Of a DNA stretch of 12,694 nt, positions 6,020 to 12,694 are shown one piece after another. Under the pieces are notes generated by a model, which was given only the letters and a program-made list of their open reading frames with translations, was not told the origin of the DNA and did no database searches. This DNA comes from Pasteurellaceae bacterium (lineage in GTDB: Bacteria; Pseudomonadota; Gammaproteobacteria; Enterobacterales; Pasteurellaceae). Each line of letters begins with the position of its first letter. Position 1 is the stretch's first letter. The stretch lies in the NCBI GenBank assembly GCA_900756155.1, contig CAAEJV010000026.1:1-12694 (forward strand). Reading direction: 5' to 3'. The position numbers and the translations under genes were made by a program.

Positions 6020-7939
6020 ATGAAGATACAAAATACTTTCAAAGCAAATGTTATTTGGGGCAGTTTAGGTTTTAGTTTAGCGATTATTGCAGCCCTTTTA
6101 TTTGATACGCAGCAAACGATATCTTATCTTGCTGCGGCGAAAGCCTTTATTTTCTCTCAATTTAGCTGGTTTTATATTTTACTGAGTGCATTTTTTCTAT
6201 TCTTTTTACTTTTCTTGGCGTTAGGACGATACGGCGATATTAAACTAGGGAGTGATGAGGAAGAACCAGAGTTTAAATTAGGCTCTTGGATTGCATTACT
6301 CTTCACCTCTGGAATTGGTATTGGCATTGTTTTTCTTGGTGTAGCTGAACCGCTTTCACATTTTCTTTCACCAATAGGTGAATATGAGAAAGTTAGAACG
6401 GCATTATTTTTTAGTATTTTTCATTGGAGTATCAGTGCTTGGGCTATTTATGGATTAATTGCACTTACGATAGCTTACTTCGGATTTCGCTATAAATTAC
6501 CCTTTTCTTTACGCTCTTGTTTTTATCCCTTACTGAAAGAAAAGATTAATGGAAAAGTAGGGGATGTCATTGATATTCTCGGGATTTGTACCACCTTATT
6601 TGGCGTAGTCGCAACCTTAGGTTACAGTGCGATTCGGTTGGCTGCAGCATTCCACTCAATGCATTTATTGGATAACTCACCGTATTTGGTTCCCCTTATT
6701 TTAGTGAGTGTTTTTATCATTGCTATCTTAATTTCACTGCAAGGGATTGCCAACGGGTTCCGTATTCTTAGTGAGCTAAATCTAGGCGTTACCTTTCTCT
6801 TTATGCTATTGGTTTTGCTATTCGGTCCGACAATATATTTAATTTCTGCGTTTACAGAAAATATTGGTACCTACTTAAGCGGTTTAATTAGAGTCGGCTT
6901 CAAGGCTTATGCCTATGATGTAGAACATCTAGACTGGTTTATGGATTGGACAGTTTTTTACTGGGCATGGTGGTTTTCATGGGCTCCAGGGTTTGGAATT
7001 TTTATCGCACGGATTTCTCGCGGACGAACTTTACGGGAGTTTATTTTCGGCGTATTGATGGTGCCAAGTTTATTCTTTGTTTTATGGTTCACAGTATTTG
7101 GAAATGGGGCCATTTGGGTCAATGAACATCTTGCTAAGGGGGCATTAGGTCAAGCTGTAAATAATGTGGGGTCACTCCTTTTTGATTTTCTGAGTTATTT
7201 ACCCTATTCCGGCTTAACTAAAACGTTAGCTTTATTTATTATCACACTCTTTTTTATCGTCACCATTAACTTTGGTATTTATACACTTAATAATATTGCG
7301 ATTGAAGACAAAAGCCAGGTTTCACCTCGTTGGCAATCTATGTTTTGGGGTGGGCTATTGTCAGTAGTTACGTTTGTTCTTTATCTTTTTGGTGGTATTG
7401 AAATACTCCAATCAACGATGTTGTTTTTCTCTTTACCTTTTGCTCTATTGATGTCTGTGATGGCATGGAGTTTGTTGAAAGGTTTACGATTTGAACGTCA
7501 ATATTATTCCACAGAGGTTTCAGATTTGTGGACTGGTGCAAACTGGCGTAGCCGTTTAAGACAGTTAGTGATTGAACCTAAGCGAGATGATGCCATTTTA
7601 CATTTAAAAACAACGGCGCTTTTGGCAATGAGAGAGTTGCGCCAGTTACTCATTGGTACCTATGGTTTAAATGTGATATTACAGCAACATTTTGACCGCG
7701 ATAATAATCAACTGGTTCTTTCTATTGAAAATGGTTTAGCAGAAGATTTTTTTTACCAAATTACCTTGTTCGAGAAGCCTGAGCCTGAAACTGCACAAGT
7801 TCATCATGCATTAATGGTTTCAACCAATATTCAATTGGAAGGTTATCCTTTGAGTATTACAAATGAAGAGGATTTGATCGTGGACATCTTGCAATGTTAT
7901 GAGCGATATATGAAAGAACTGGATTTTGTTATTTCATAA
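6020..7939 (+). CDS. BCCT-family transporter, copy 2 (diverged paralogue)
   Basis: A 639-residue protein, clearly paralogous to its neighbour over the full length. It has about 12 membrane helices, the aromatic block WTVFYWAWW..W (310-321), ARISRGRTLREF (330-341) and a long cytoplasmic tail. It should import a quaternary ammonium compound, but the ligand may differ. Two functional segments changed: GMGVG is GIGIG (98-102), and TSADSG, matching the BetP Na2 site, is VTINFG (414-419), so T-S becomes V-T and the D is lost. This suggests altered ion coupling or reduced function. I chose the ATG at 6020 because it aligns with copy 1; the longer frame from 5966 would start inside the terminator stem. 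No good ribosome binding site precedes it. The gene lies between direct repeats, as if inserted downstream of copy 1. Confidence 0.8.
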   Translation: MKIQNTFKANVIWGSLGFSLAIIAALLFDTQQTISYLAAAKAFIFSQFSWFYILLSAFFLFFLLFLALGRYGDIKLGSDEEEPEFKLGSWIALLFTSGIGIGIVFLGVAEPLSHFLSPIGEYEKVRTALFFSIFHWSISAWAIYGLIALTIAYFGFRYKLPFSLRSCFYPLLKEKINGKVGDVIDILGICTTLFGVVATLGYSAIRLAAAFHSMHLLDNSPYLVPLILVSVFIIAILISLQGIANGFRILSELNLGVTFLFMLLVLLFGPTIYLISAFTENIGTYLSGLIRVGFKAYAYDVEHLDWFMDWTVFYWAWWFSWAPGFGIFIARISRGRTLREFIFGVLMVPSLFFVLWFTVFGNGAIWVNEHLAKGALGQAVNNVGSLLFDFLSYLPYSGLTKTLALFIITLFFIVTINFGIYTLNNIAIEDKSQVSPRWQSMFWGGLLSVVTFVLYLFGGIEILQSTMLFFSLPFALLMSVMAWSLLKGLRFERQYYSTEVSDLWTGANWRSRLRQLVIEPKRDDAILHLKTTALLAMRELRQLLIGTYGLNVILQQHFDRDNNQLVLSIENGLAEDFFYQITLFEKPEPETAQVHHALMVSTNIQLEGYPLSITNEEDLIVDILQCYERYMKELDFVIS

Positions 7940-7951
7940 TTTCTATCTCAT

Positions 7952-8025
7952 GAGTGAACAGAACTGGCTGAATAATAAGACTAAAGTGCGGTTGAAAATC
8001 CTCTAATTTTTTTGATCGCACTTTT
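7952..8025 (+). repeat. Direct repeat, right copy (remnant of BCCT copy 1 tail plus terminator)
   Basis: This copy of 5932-6004 lies 12 nt after the stop of BCCT copy 2 and carries the last codons of copy 1 out of any gene. It contains one intact uptake signal (7984-7992); the facing one is mutated to ATCGCACTT. The hairpin still has an 8-bp stem (AAAGTGCG/CGCACTTT) with T residues and may work as a terminator for copy 2. Confidence 0.9.
7983..8025 (+). terminator. Degenerate uptake-signal terminator after BCCT copy 2
   Basis: AAAGTGCG (7983-7990) pairs with CGCACTTT (8017-8024) followed by a short T run. It is weaker than its parent at 5963-6005 because the base of the loop no longer pairs. 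Confidence 0.6.
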
Positions 8026-8036
8026 AAAATTACCTC

Positions 8037-8065
8037 TTGAGACAAATGCATAAAAAGAGTATATT
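8037..8065 (+). promoter_or_regulatory. Promoter of the tatABC operon
   Basis: TTGAGA (8037-8042), a 17-bp spacer and TATATT (8060-8065) give a good sigma-70-type promoter, with predicted start near 8072 and a short leader before tatA. It lies directly after the preceding terminator. Confidence 0.6.
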
Positions 8066-8105
8066 CAAGCCCAAATTTTCAATTTAATTCTAACGGAGTT
8101 TTTCT

Positions 8106-8336
8106 ATGTTTGGTTTATCCCCAGCACAAATGATTATTTTATTAGTCGTGATTTTATTAGTATTCGGTACCAAAAAATTACGCAATGCGGGATCTGATCT
8201 TGGCGCAGCAGTAAAAGGCTTTAAAAAAGCGATGTCTGATGATGAGCCGAAAAAAGATGCTGAGTTTACTCAAATTAAAGACGGTACAACCACCGCTGAA
8301 AAAACTGAAACTGTAAAAGATAAAGAACAGGCATAA
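8106..8336 (+). CDS. tatA: Twin-arginine translocase subunit TatA
   Basis: TatA forms the size-adaptable pore through which the Tat system exports folded proteins across the inner membrane. The 76-residue protein has the expected plan: a short outside N-terminus, one membrane helix (about 6-20), the hinge F20-G21-T22 and KKLR, and an amphipathic helix containing GFKKAM (38-43) with the conserved F39, followed by a charged tail. Q8 in the helix also matches E. coli TatA. ACGGAG (8093-8098) lies 7 nt before the ATG. It is the first gene of tatABC; the tatB start lies 2 nt beyond the stop. Confidence 0.95.
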   Translation: MFGLSPAQMIILLVVILLVFGTKKLRNAGSDLGAAVKGFKKAMSDDEPKKDAEFTQIKDGTTTAEKTETVKDKEQA

Positions 8337-8338
8337 CC

Positions 8339-8941
8339 GTGTTTGATATTGGTTTTTCCGAACTTGTTTTGTTGATGCTTGTGGGCTTAGTAGTACTAGG
8401 CCCTAAGCGTTTACCTGTGGCTATTCGCACGGTAATGGGCTGGGTGAAAACGATCCGTGGATTGGCAGCTAATGTTCAAAATGAATTAAAACAAGAGCTT
8501 AAATTGCAAGAGTTGCAAGATAGTATTAAGAAAGCGGAACAACTTAATCTTAAACAGCTTTCCCCAGATTTAAGTAAAACCGTTGAAGAGCTGAAAGAGC
8601 AAGCCCAAAAAATGCGTGCAGAGCTAGAAGAAAAAGCGGCTGCAGCAGGCACAACGGTGGAAGAGCAAATTAAAGAAATTAAAAGTGCAGCTGAAAATCC
8701 GCCTGATTCTGCGGAAAAACTTGAGGTAAACTCACAAGAAGCAGAAAAAACAGTTAAAACCGCATCTACAGAACATACAGAGAATGAAACCGCTGAGGTT
8801 TTGGAATCTGAAAAAACAGAAGTGGATTTGACCGCACTTGAACCTCATGAACAAGCTGAATTAACTGAGCGTTTATCCGATTACTATTCGCCGGATGATG
8901 TGGAGCTACAGCCAGCACCCAAATCTGAAGCGAAGTCCTAG
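8339..8941 (+). CDS. tatB: Twin-arginine translocase subunit TatB
   Basis: TatB works with TatC as the receptor that binds twin-arginine signal peptides. The 200-residue protein begins with (M/V)FDIGFSELVLL: E8 in the membrane helix and the hinge G21-P22-K23-R24-L25-P26 separate it clearly from TatA. An amphipathic helix with QNELKQELKLQELQDS (about 47-62) follows, then a long Glu/Lys-rich, probably coiled or disordered tail. It is somewhat longer than E. coli TatB (171). The start is GTG, 2 nt after the tatA stop, with only a weak ribosome site, so translational coupling to tatA is likely. An uptake signal lies inside the coding tail. Confidence 0.95.
   Translation: MFDIGFSELVLLMLVGLVVLGPKRLPVAIRTVMGWVKTIRGLAANVQNELKQELKLQELQDSIKKAEQLNLKQLSPDLSKTVEELKEQAQKMRAELEEKAAAAGTTVEEQIKEIKSAAENPPDSAEKLEVNSQEAEKTVKTASTEHTENETAEVLESEKTEVDLTALEPHEQAELTERLSDYYSPDDVELQPAPKSEAKS
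8831..8839 (-). other. DNA uptake signal sequence inside tatB
   Basis: ACCGCACTT is the complement of the Haemophilus uptake signal AAGTGCGGT. It lies in the variable tail of tatB, where the sequence is free to change. No facing copy is near, so it is not a terminator. Confidence 0.85.
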
Positions 8942-8950
8942 AGAATAATT

Positions 8951-9745
8951 ATGAGCAATATGACGGACGATTCCCAACCGTTAATTACCCATCTTGTTGA
9001 ACTCAGAAACCGCTTATTACGTTGTGTAATTTGTATTTTAGTGGTTTTTGTGGCGTTGGTTTATTTTTCTAATGATATTTATCATTTTGTCGCCGCACCT
9101 TTAACAGCAGTGATGCCAAAGGGCGCGACCATGATTGCGACTAATATCCAAACGCCTTTCTTTACGCCAATTAAATTAACCGCGATTGTTTCGGTGTTTA
9201 TTTCTGTACCTTATTTGCTTTATCAAATTTGGGCGTTTGTTGCACCAGCACTGTATCAACATGAAAAACGTTTAATTTATCCGTTATTATTTTCCAGTAC
9301 AGTTTTATTCTATTGCGGTGTAGCGTTTGCTTATTATGTTGTTTTCCCTTTTGTGTTTAGTTTCTTTACGCAAACTGCACCAGAAGGGGTCGCTATCGCA
9401 ACAGATATCAGCAGTTACCTTGATTTTGCACTCGCATTATTCTTGGCTTTCGGTGTGTGCTTTGAAGTACCCGTTGCCATTATTTTGCTTTGCTGGACAG
9501 GTGTCACAACCACGAAAGCATTGGCGGCAAAACGCCCTTATATTATTGTGGGAGCATTCTTTGTTGGTATGATCTTAACGCCACCAGACGTGTTCTCTCA
9601 AACTTTACTTGCTGTACCAATGTGTCTTCTCTTTGAATTAGGCTTGTTAGTTGCACGTTTCTATCAACCGAAAGAGGATGAAGAAGAGACAACTGATGAG
9701 GAAAGTGCGGTAGAAAATCAGGGTGATTTGAATCACAAAGATTAA
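8951..9745 (+). CDS. tatC: Twin-arginine translocase subunit TatC
   Basis: TatC is the six-helix inner-membrane core of the Tat translocase and the main binding site for twin-arginine signal peptides. The 264-residue sequence starts with the family pattern QPLITHLVELRNRLL. Residues important in E. coli TatC are all present, shifted by two: E17, P50, F96, E105, E172 and D213 (within TPPD, 210-213). Six hydrophobic segments fit between about 23 and 236, and the tail is acidic. The ATG at 8951 is preferred over that at 8960 because a weak GAGA lies at 8941-8944 and the N-terminus matches homologues. It follows tatB after 9 nt. An uptake signal sits in the tail codons. A hairpin terminator ends the operon. 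Confidence 0.96.
   Translation: MSNMTDDSQPLITHLVELRNRLLRCVICILVVFVALVYFSNDIYHFVAAPLTAVMPKGATMIATNIQTPFFTPIKLTAIVSVFISVPYLLYQIWAFVAPALYQHEKRLIYPLLFSSTVLFYCGVAFAYYVVFPFVFSFFTQTAPEGVAIATDISSYLDFALALFLAFGVCFEVPVAIILLCWTGVTTTKALAAKRPYIIVGAFFVGMILTPPDVFSQTLLAVPMCLLFELGLLVARFYQPKEDEEETTDEESAVENQGDLNHKD
9703..9711 (+). other. DNA uptake signal sequence inside tatC
   Basis: AAGTGCGGT followed by AGAAAA matches the uptake signal core and AT-rich flank. It lies in the poorly conserved acidic tail of tatC. Confidence 0.85.
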
Positions 9746-9751
9746 GAAAAT

Positions 9752-9774
9752 GGGCGTAGGTGATACGCCCTTTT
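9752..9774 (+). terminator. Terminator between tatC and hemB
   Basis: GGGCGTA (9752-9758) pairs with TACGCCC (9764-9770) around a 5-nt loop, followed by TTTT. AAAA upstream makes it potentially bidirectional. The T run is short, so some readthrough into hemB is possible; I see no separate strong promoter for hemB. Confidence 0.75.
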
Positions 9775-9801
9775 AACATCATAAAAACAGGAAATATTAT
9801 T

Positions 9802-10824
9802 ATGACTCAACAAATTTTAGGCGGTTTTCCAACCCGTCGTCTTCGTCGTTTACGTAAACATGATTTTAGTCGCCGTTTAGTGGCAGAAAATACTTTAACC
9901 GCGAATGATTTAATTTATCCGGTATTTATCATTGAAGGTGAAAATCATCGTGAACCAGTTCCTTCTATGCCTAAAGTTGAACGTTTAACGATCGATCAGT
10001 TATTAATCGAAGCAGGCCTTTTAGTGAAATACGGCGTGCCAGTGATTTCATTATTCCCTGTAGTTGAGCAAGATAAAAAATCTTTAATGGCGGATGAGGC
10101 ATTTAACCCGAATGGTTTGGTACAGCGTGCAGTGAGAGCATTGAAAGCCGCTTATCCAGAATTAGGTGTATTAACCGATGTCGCACTTGATCCTTATACA
10201 CTACACGGACAAGACGGGATCATTGATGAAGAAGGCTATGTCTTAAACGATATCACAACAGATATCCTGATTAAACAGGCTGTTTCACACGCTGAAGCGG
10301 GTGCTGATATTGTTGCACCGAGTGATATGATGGATGGACGTATTGGTCGTATTCGTCAAGCATTGGAAGAAAATGGTCATATCAATACGCAAATTATGGC
10401 GTATTCTGCAAAATATGCGTCTAACTATTATGGTCCATTCCGTGATGCAGTCGGTTCTGCGGGCAATCTGAAAGGTGGCGATAAGAAAACTTACCAACTT
10501 GATCCAGCCAATGGTAATGAGGGCTTGCAAGAAGTGGCTCTTGATTTACAAGAAGGGGCAGATATGGTGATGGTGAAACCAGGTATGCCATATTTAGACA
10601 TGCTATATCGCGTGAAAGACTATTTCGGTGTGCCAACCTTTGCTTATCAAGTTTCTGGTGAATATGCGATGCATATGGCTGCGATTCAAAATGGTTGGTT
10701 GAAAGAAAAAGAATGCATCATGGAATCATTGCTTTGCTTTAAACGTGCGGGTGCAGATGGTATTTTGACGTATTTTGCGAAGCAAGTCGCTGAATGGCTT
10801 TACTTAGAAGGTAAAAATAAATAA
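9802..10824 (+). CDS. hemB: Delta-aminolevulinic acid dehydratase (porphobilinogen synthase)
   Basis: HemB joins two 5-aminolevulinate molecules into porphobilinogen, the second common step of tetrapyrrole and haem synthesis, in the cytoplasm. The 340-residue protein has both active-site lysines: K204 in YSAKYAS and K259 in MVKPGMPYLD. The metal region reads DVALDPYTLHGQDG (126-139), with Ala/Asp where zinc enzymes such as E. coli HemB carry cysteines; D130 and D138 fit the Mg-dependent Pseudomonas type. I chose the ATG at 9802, with AGGA at 9789-9792; a longer frame from GTG at 9760 starts inside the terminator loop. Its presence argues against X-factor-dependent species such as H. influenzae. 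It may be read from tatABC by leakage or from an unrecognised promoter. Confidence 0.96.
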   Translation: MTQQILGGFPTRRLRRLRKHDFSRRLVAENTLTANDLIYPVFIIEGENHREPVPSMPKVERLTIDQLLIEAGLLVKYGVPVISLFPVVEQDKKSLMADEAFNPNGLVQRAVRALKAAYPELGVLTDVALDPYTLHGQDGIIDEEGYVLNDITTDILIKQAVSHAEAGADIVAPSDMMDGRIGRIRQALEENGHINTQIMAYSAKYASNYYGPFRDAVGSAGNLKGGDKKTYQLDPANGNEGLQEVALDLQEGADMVMVKPGMPYLDMLYRVKDYFGVPTFAYQVSGEYAMHMAAIQNGWLKEKECIMESLLCFKRAGADGILTYFAKQVAEWLYLEGKNK

Positions 10825-10846
10825 GCACTTTTTAACTTGAAGTGCT
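10824..10846 (+). other. Hairpin directly after hemB
   Basis: AGCACTT (10824-10830) and AAGTGCT (10840-10846) form a 7-bp stem starting at the hemB stop. No T run follows. It resembles a mutated uptake-signal pair (AAGTGCT in place of AAGTGCGGT), perhaps a decayed terminator. Confidence 0.4.
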
Positions 10847-10884
10847 AATCCTGGTACTAATTTTAGATATCATCTAATAAAAAT

Positions 10885-10914
10885 GAGAAAATATTAAATG
10901 TTTTCTCGTTTTTT
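10885..10914 (+). terminator. Terminator after hemB
   Basis: GAGAAAA (10885-10891) pairs with TTTTCTC (10901-10907), followed by GTTTTTT and further T-rich sequence. It isolates hemB from gdhA. Confidence 0.75.
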
Positions 10915-10946
10915 ATTTTTTCTTCATTTTTTCTATAAAAAAACTA

Positions 10947-10976
10947 TTGCCTAGTTGATTTTTCTATTGTTATATT
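10947..10976 (+). promoter_or_regulatory. Likely gdhA promoter
   Basis: TTGCCT (10947-10952), an 18-bp spacer and TATATT (10971-10976) lie in an AT-rich tract and predict a start near 10983 with a leader of about 75 nt. I see no clear operator. Confidence 0.5.
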
Positions 10977-11057
10977 GATGACACGCCGCAACAAGACGGT
11001 GATAAATAAAATAACGTTACACACATCATATTAACTCACTACTAGAAGGAAAATCCT

Positions 11058-12407
11058 ATGTCAGCAGTAGCATCATTAGACGCATTTCTTGAAAAAGTGG
11101 CTCAACGTGACGGCCACCAACCTGAATTTTTACAAGCCGTTCGTGAAGTCTTCACGTCTATCTGGCCTTTCTTGGAAGCAAATCCTAAATACCGTTCAGA
11201 AGCTTTATTAGAGCGTTTAGTTGAGCCAGAGCGCGCAATCCAATTCCGTGTGGCATGGACTGATGATAAAGGCCAAGTTCAAGTAAACCGTGCTTTCCGC
11301 GTGCAATTCAACAGTGCAATTGGTCCTTTTAAAGGTGGTATGCGTTTTCATCCATCTGTTAACTTATCTATTTTAAAATTCTTAGGTTTTGAACAGATCT
11401 TTAAAAATGCCTTAACCACATTGCCAATGGGCGGTGCAAAAGGCGGCTCAGATTTTGATCCTAAAGGAAAATCAGATGCTGAAGTGATGCGTTTCTGTCA
11501 AGCGTTAATGGCTGAATTGTATCGTCATGTTGGCCCAGATACCGATGTGCCTGCCGGTGATATTGGTGTAGGTGGTCGAGAAGTCGGTTATCTTGCAGGC
11601 TATATGAAAAAATTATCCAACCAAGCTGCTTGTGTCTTTACTGGTCGTGGTCTTTCATTCGGTGGGAGCTTAATTCGCCCAGAAGCAACAGGGTATGGAT
11701 TGGTTTATTTTGCCCAAGCAATGCTTGCAGAGAAAGGGGATAGTTTCCAAGGTAAAACGGTTTTAGTTTCCGGTTCGGGTAACGTGGCGCAATATGCGAT
11801 TGAAAAAGCGATGGCACTCGGTGCGAAAGTCGTAACCTGTTCTGACTCTGCGGGTTACGTGTATTTACCAGAAGGATTCGATCGTGAAAAATTAGAAGCG
11901 TTATTAGAGCTCAAAAATGTAAAACGTGGTCGAGTAGAAGAGTTTGCAAAACAATTTGGTCTTCAATATTTTGCAGGTAAACGCCCTTGGGAAGTGAAAG
12001 CAGATATTGCACTTCCTTGCGCAACCCAAAACGAATTAGAGATTTCAGACGCTAAAGCTCTAATTGCAAACGGTGTGAAATTAGTCGCTGAGGGGGCAAA
12101 CATGCCAACCACTATCGAAGCGACAGAAGCATTCTTAGAGGCTGGTGTATTATTTGGCCCTGGTAAAGCGGCTAATGCAGGTGGTGTTGCGACATCAGGT
12201 TTAGAAATGGCGCAAAGTTCACAACGTTTATACTGGACAGCTGAAGAGGTGGATAGACATCTTCATCGCATCATGTTAGATATTCATGCAAACTGTAAAA
12301 AATACGGTTCAGCAGAAGGCCAAGCAAACATTAACTATGTAGTGGGCGCAAACGTAGCTGGCTTTGTAAAAGTAGCCGATGCAATGTTGGCACAAGGGGT
12401 TTATTAA
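11058..12407 (+). CDS. gdhA: NADP-specific glutamate dehydrogenase
   Basis: GdhA makes glutamate from 2-oxoglutarate and ammonium with NADPH, a main route of ammonium assimilation. The 449-residue length is that of the bacterial hexameric NADP enzymes. Substrate and catalytic residues are visible: FKGGMRF (91-97), K116, the family signature LPMGGAKGGSDFDPKGKS (122-139) with catalytic K128, and PAGDIGVGGRE (165-175) with D168. The Rossmann loop is VSGSGNVAQYA (237-247), and CSDSAG (261-266), in place of an acidic end to the second strand, suits NADP. AGAAGGA (11044-11050) lies 7 nt before the ATG. The gene has its own promoter and ends in a strong uptake-signal terminator, so it is monocistronic. 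Nothing is truncated. Confidence 0.97.
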   Translation: MSAVASLDAFLEKVAQRDGHQPEFLQAVREVFTSIWPFLEANPKYRSEALLERLVEPERAIQFRVAWTDDKGQVQVNRAFRVQFNSAIGPFKGGMRFHPSVNLSILKFLGFEQIFKNALTTLPMGGAKGGSDFDPKGKSDAEVMRFCQALMAELYRHVGPDTDVPAGDIGVGGREVGYLAGYMKKLSNQAACVFTGRGLSFGGSLIRPEATGYGLVYFAQAMLAEKGDSFQGKTVLVSGSGNVAQYAIEKAMALGAKVVTCSDSAGYVYLPEGFDREKLEALLELKNVKRGRVEEFAKQFGLQYFAGKRPWEVKADIALPCATQNELEISDAKALIANGVKLVAEGANMPTTIEATEAFLEAGVLFGPGKAANAGGVATSGLEMAQSSQRLYWTAEEVDRHLHRIMLDIHANCKKYGSAEGQANINYVVGANVAGFVKVADAMLAQGVY

Positions 12408-12421
12408 TTCACAAAATGAAT

Positions 12422-12463
12422 AAAAAATTGACCGCACTTTGTGATGAAGTGCGGTCATTTTTT
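12422..12463 (+). terminator. Paired uptake-signal terminator after gdhA
   Basis: TGACCGCACTT (12429-12439) pairs perfectly with AAGTGCGGTCA (12447-12457) around a 7-nt loop, with six T after and an A run before, so it may work both ways. Each arm holds an uptake signal (12431-12439 and 12447-12455). Confidence 0.93.
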
Positions 12464-12498
12464 ATGGTGAATTTCTCAAGTAGAAATAGGCTATCGGC

Positions 12499-12633
12499 TT
12501 GCTTTTTTGCTCAAAAAGTGTAAAATCTTCAGGCTTTTTGTCTATATATACAGAGAAAAAAGTAAGCTATATTCTTAAATCACTTTCGAGTTTGAGAATA
12601 TTCTTTTAGTAATTAAACATTTAGAGGAAGGTT
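12499..12633 (+). promoter_or_regulatory. Promoter and ~100-nt leader of right rpsP
   Basis: TTGCTT (12499-12504), a 16-bp spacer and TAAAAT (12521-12526) predict a start near 12533 and a leader of about 100 nt ending in GAGGAAGG (12624-12631). It is the counterpart of the left leader, with one extra TA in a short TA run. A conserved long leader could take part in ribosomal-protein feedback, but I recognise no known leader RNA. Confidence 0.55.
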
Positions 12634-12694
12634 ATGGTAACCATTCGTTTATCTCGTGGCGGAGCTAAAAAACGCCCATTTTATCAAATCGTAG
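12634..12694 (+). CDS. rpsP: 30S ribosomal protein S16, 5' end only (right copy)
   Basis: The ATG at 12634 opens the same S16 N-terminus as on the left edge; all 61 bases are identical, in the opposite direction. The rest of the gene and any rimM-trmD-rplS would lie beyond the right edge. It follows gdhA and its terminator in the same direction and has its own promoter. Whether both copies are complete, and whether both exist in one chromosome, cannot be seen here. Confidence 0.93.
   Translation, partial: MVTIRLSRGGAKKRPFYQIV

Larger units (their letters stand above)
12499..12694. repeat. Inverted repeat, right arm (rpsP promoter, leader and start)
   Basis: Partner of 1-194. The repeat continues off the window edge into rpsP for an unknown distance. 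Confidence 0.97.

Noticed and set aside
9760..9801. Upstream extension of hemB from GTG
   Set aside because: It starts in the loop of the tatC terminator; the ATG at 9802 has a ribosome binding site and the family N-terminus.
1..12694. CRISPR array, tRNA, phage, toxin-antitoxin or defence system
   Set aside because: I saw no regularly spaced repeats, no cloverleaf sequence and no matching protein families.

Overview
The window looks like chromosomal DNA of a Haemophilus-type Pasteurellaceae, most like Haemophilus parainfluenzae. The DNA is AT-rich. The 9-base Haemophilus uptake signal AAGTGCGGT (or its complement) occurs seven times, twice as paired inverted copies forming terminators. nadN, the periplasmic NAD nucleotidase behind V-factor use, occurs together with hemB, a haem-synthesis gene. 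From memory, H. influenzae and H. haemolyticus lack the early haem pathway (X-factor dependence), so a V-factor user with hemB points to H. parainfluenzae or a close relative.

Layout: the first 61 bases are the start of rpsP (ribosomal protein S16) on the minus strand, with its promoter and leader. Divergent from it is a two-gene operon of a secreted protein of unknown function and nadN, closed by a terminator. A decayed stretch follows (about 3.1-3.7 kb): the 3' end of an IS transposase gene on the minus strand abuts the 3' part of an OsmC-family gene on the plus strand. Next are two paralogous BCCT-type choline/betaine transporters in tandem. The second is bracketed by a direct repeat of about 73 bp and has lost a conserved motif. 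Then come tatA-tatB-tatC (twin-arginine export), hemB (porphobilinogen synthase, Mg-type motif) and gdhA (NADP-type glutamate dehydrogenase) with a strong uptake-signal terminator. The window ends with the start of rpsP again, now on the plus strand.

The most striking structure is this mirror arrangement. Bases 1-99 are the exact reverse complement of bases 12596-12694, and similarity continues at about 92% through the rpsP leader and promoter (to about 194 and from 12499). Either the rpsP region occurs as an inverted pair around this 12.5-kb segment, which could invert by recombination, or the window is an assembly-graph contig ending on both sides in one collapsed repeat or strain variant. 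The exact 99-base limit fits a common assembler k-mer size. The divergence beyond it shows that two different upstream regions exist.

Most genes are housekeeping or nutrient functions: NAD salvage, compatible-solute uptake, folded-protein export, haem synthesis, ammonium assimilation. I see no CRISPR array, tRNA, phage or defence system. The accessory signals are the rpsP inverted ends, the inserted transporter module, the IS/OsmC scar and the unknown gene next to nadN.
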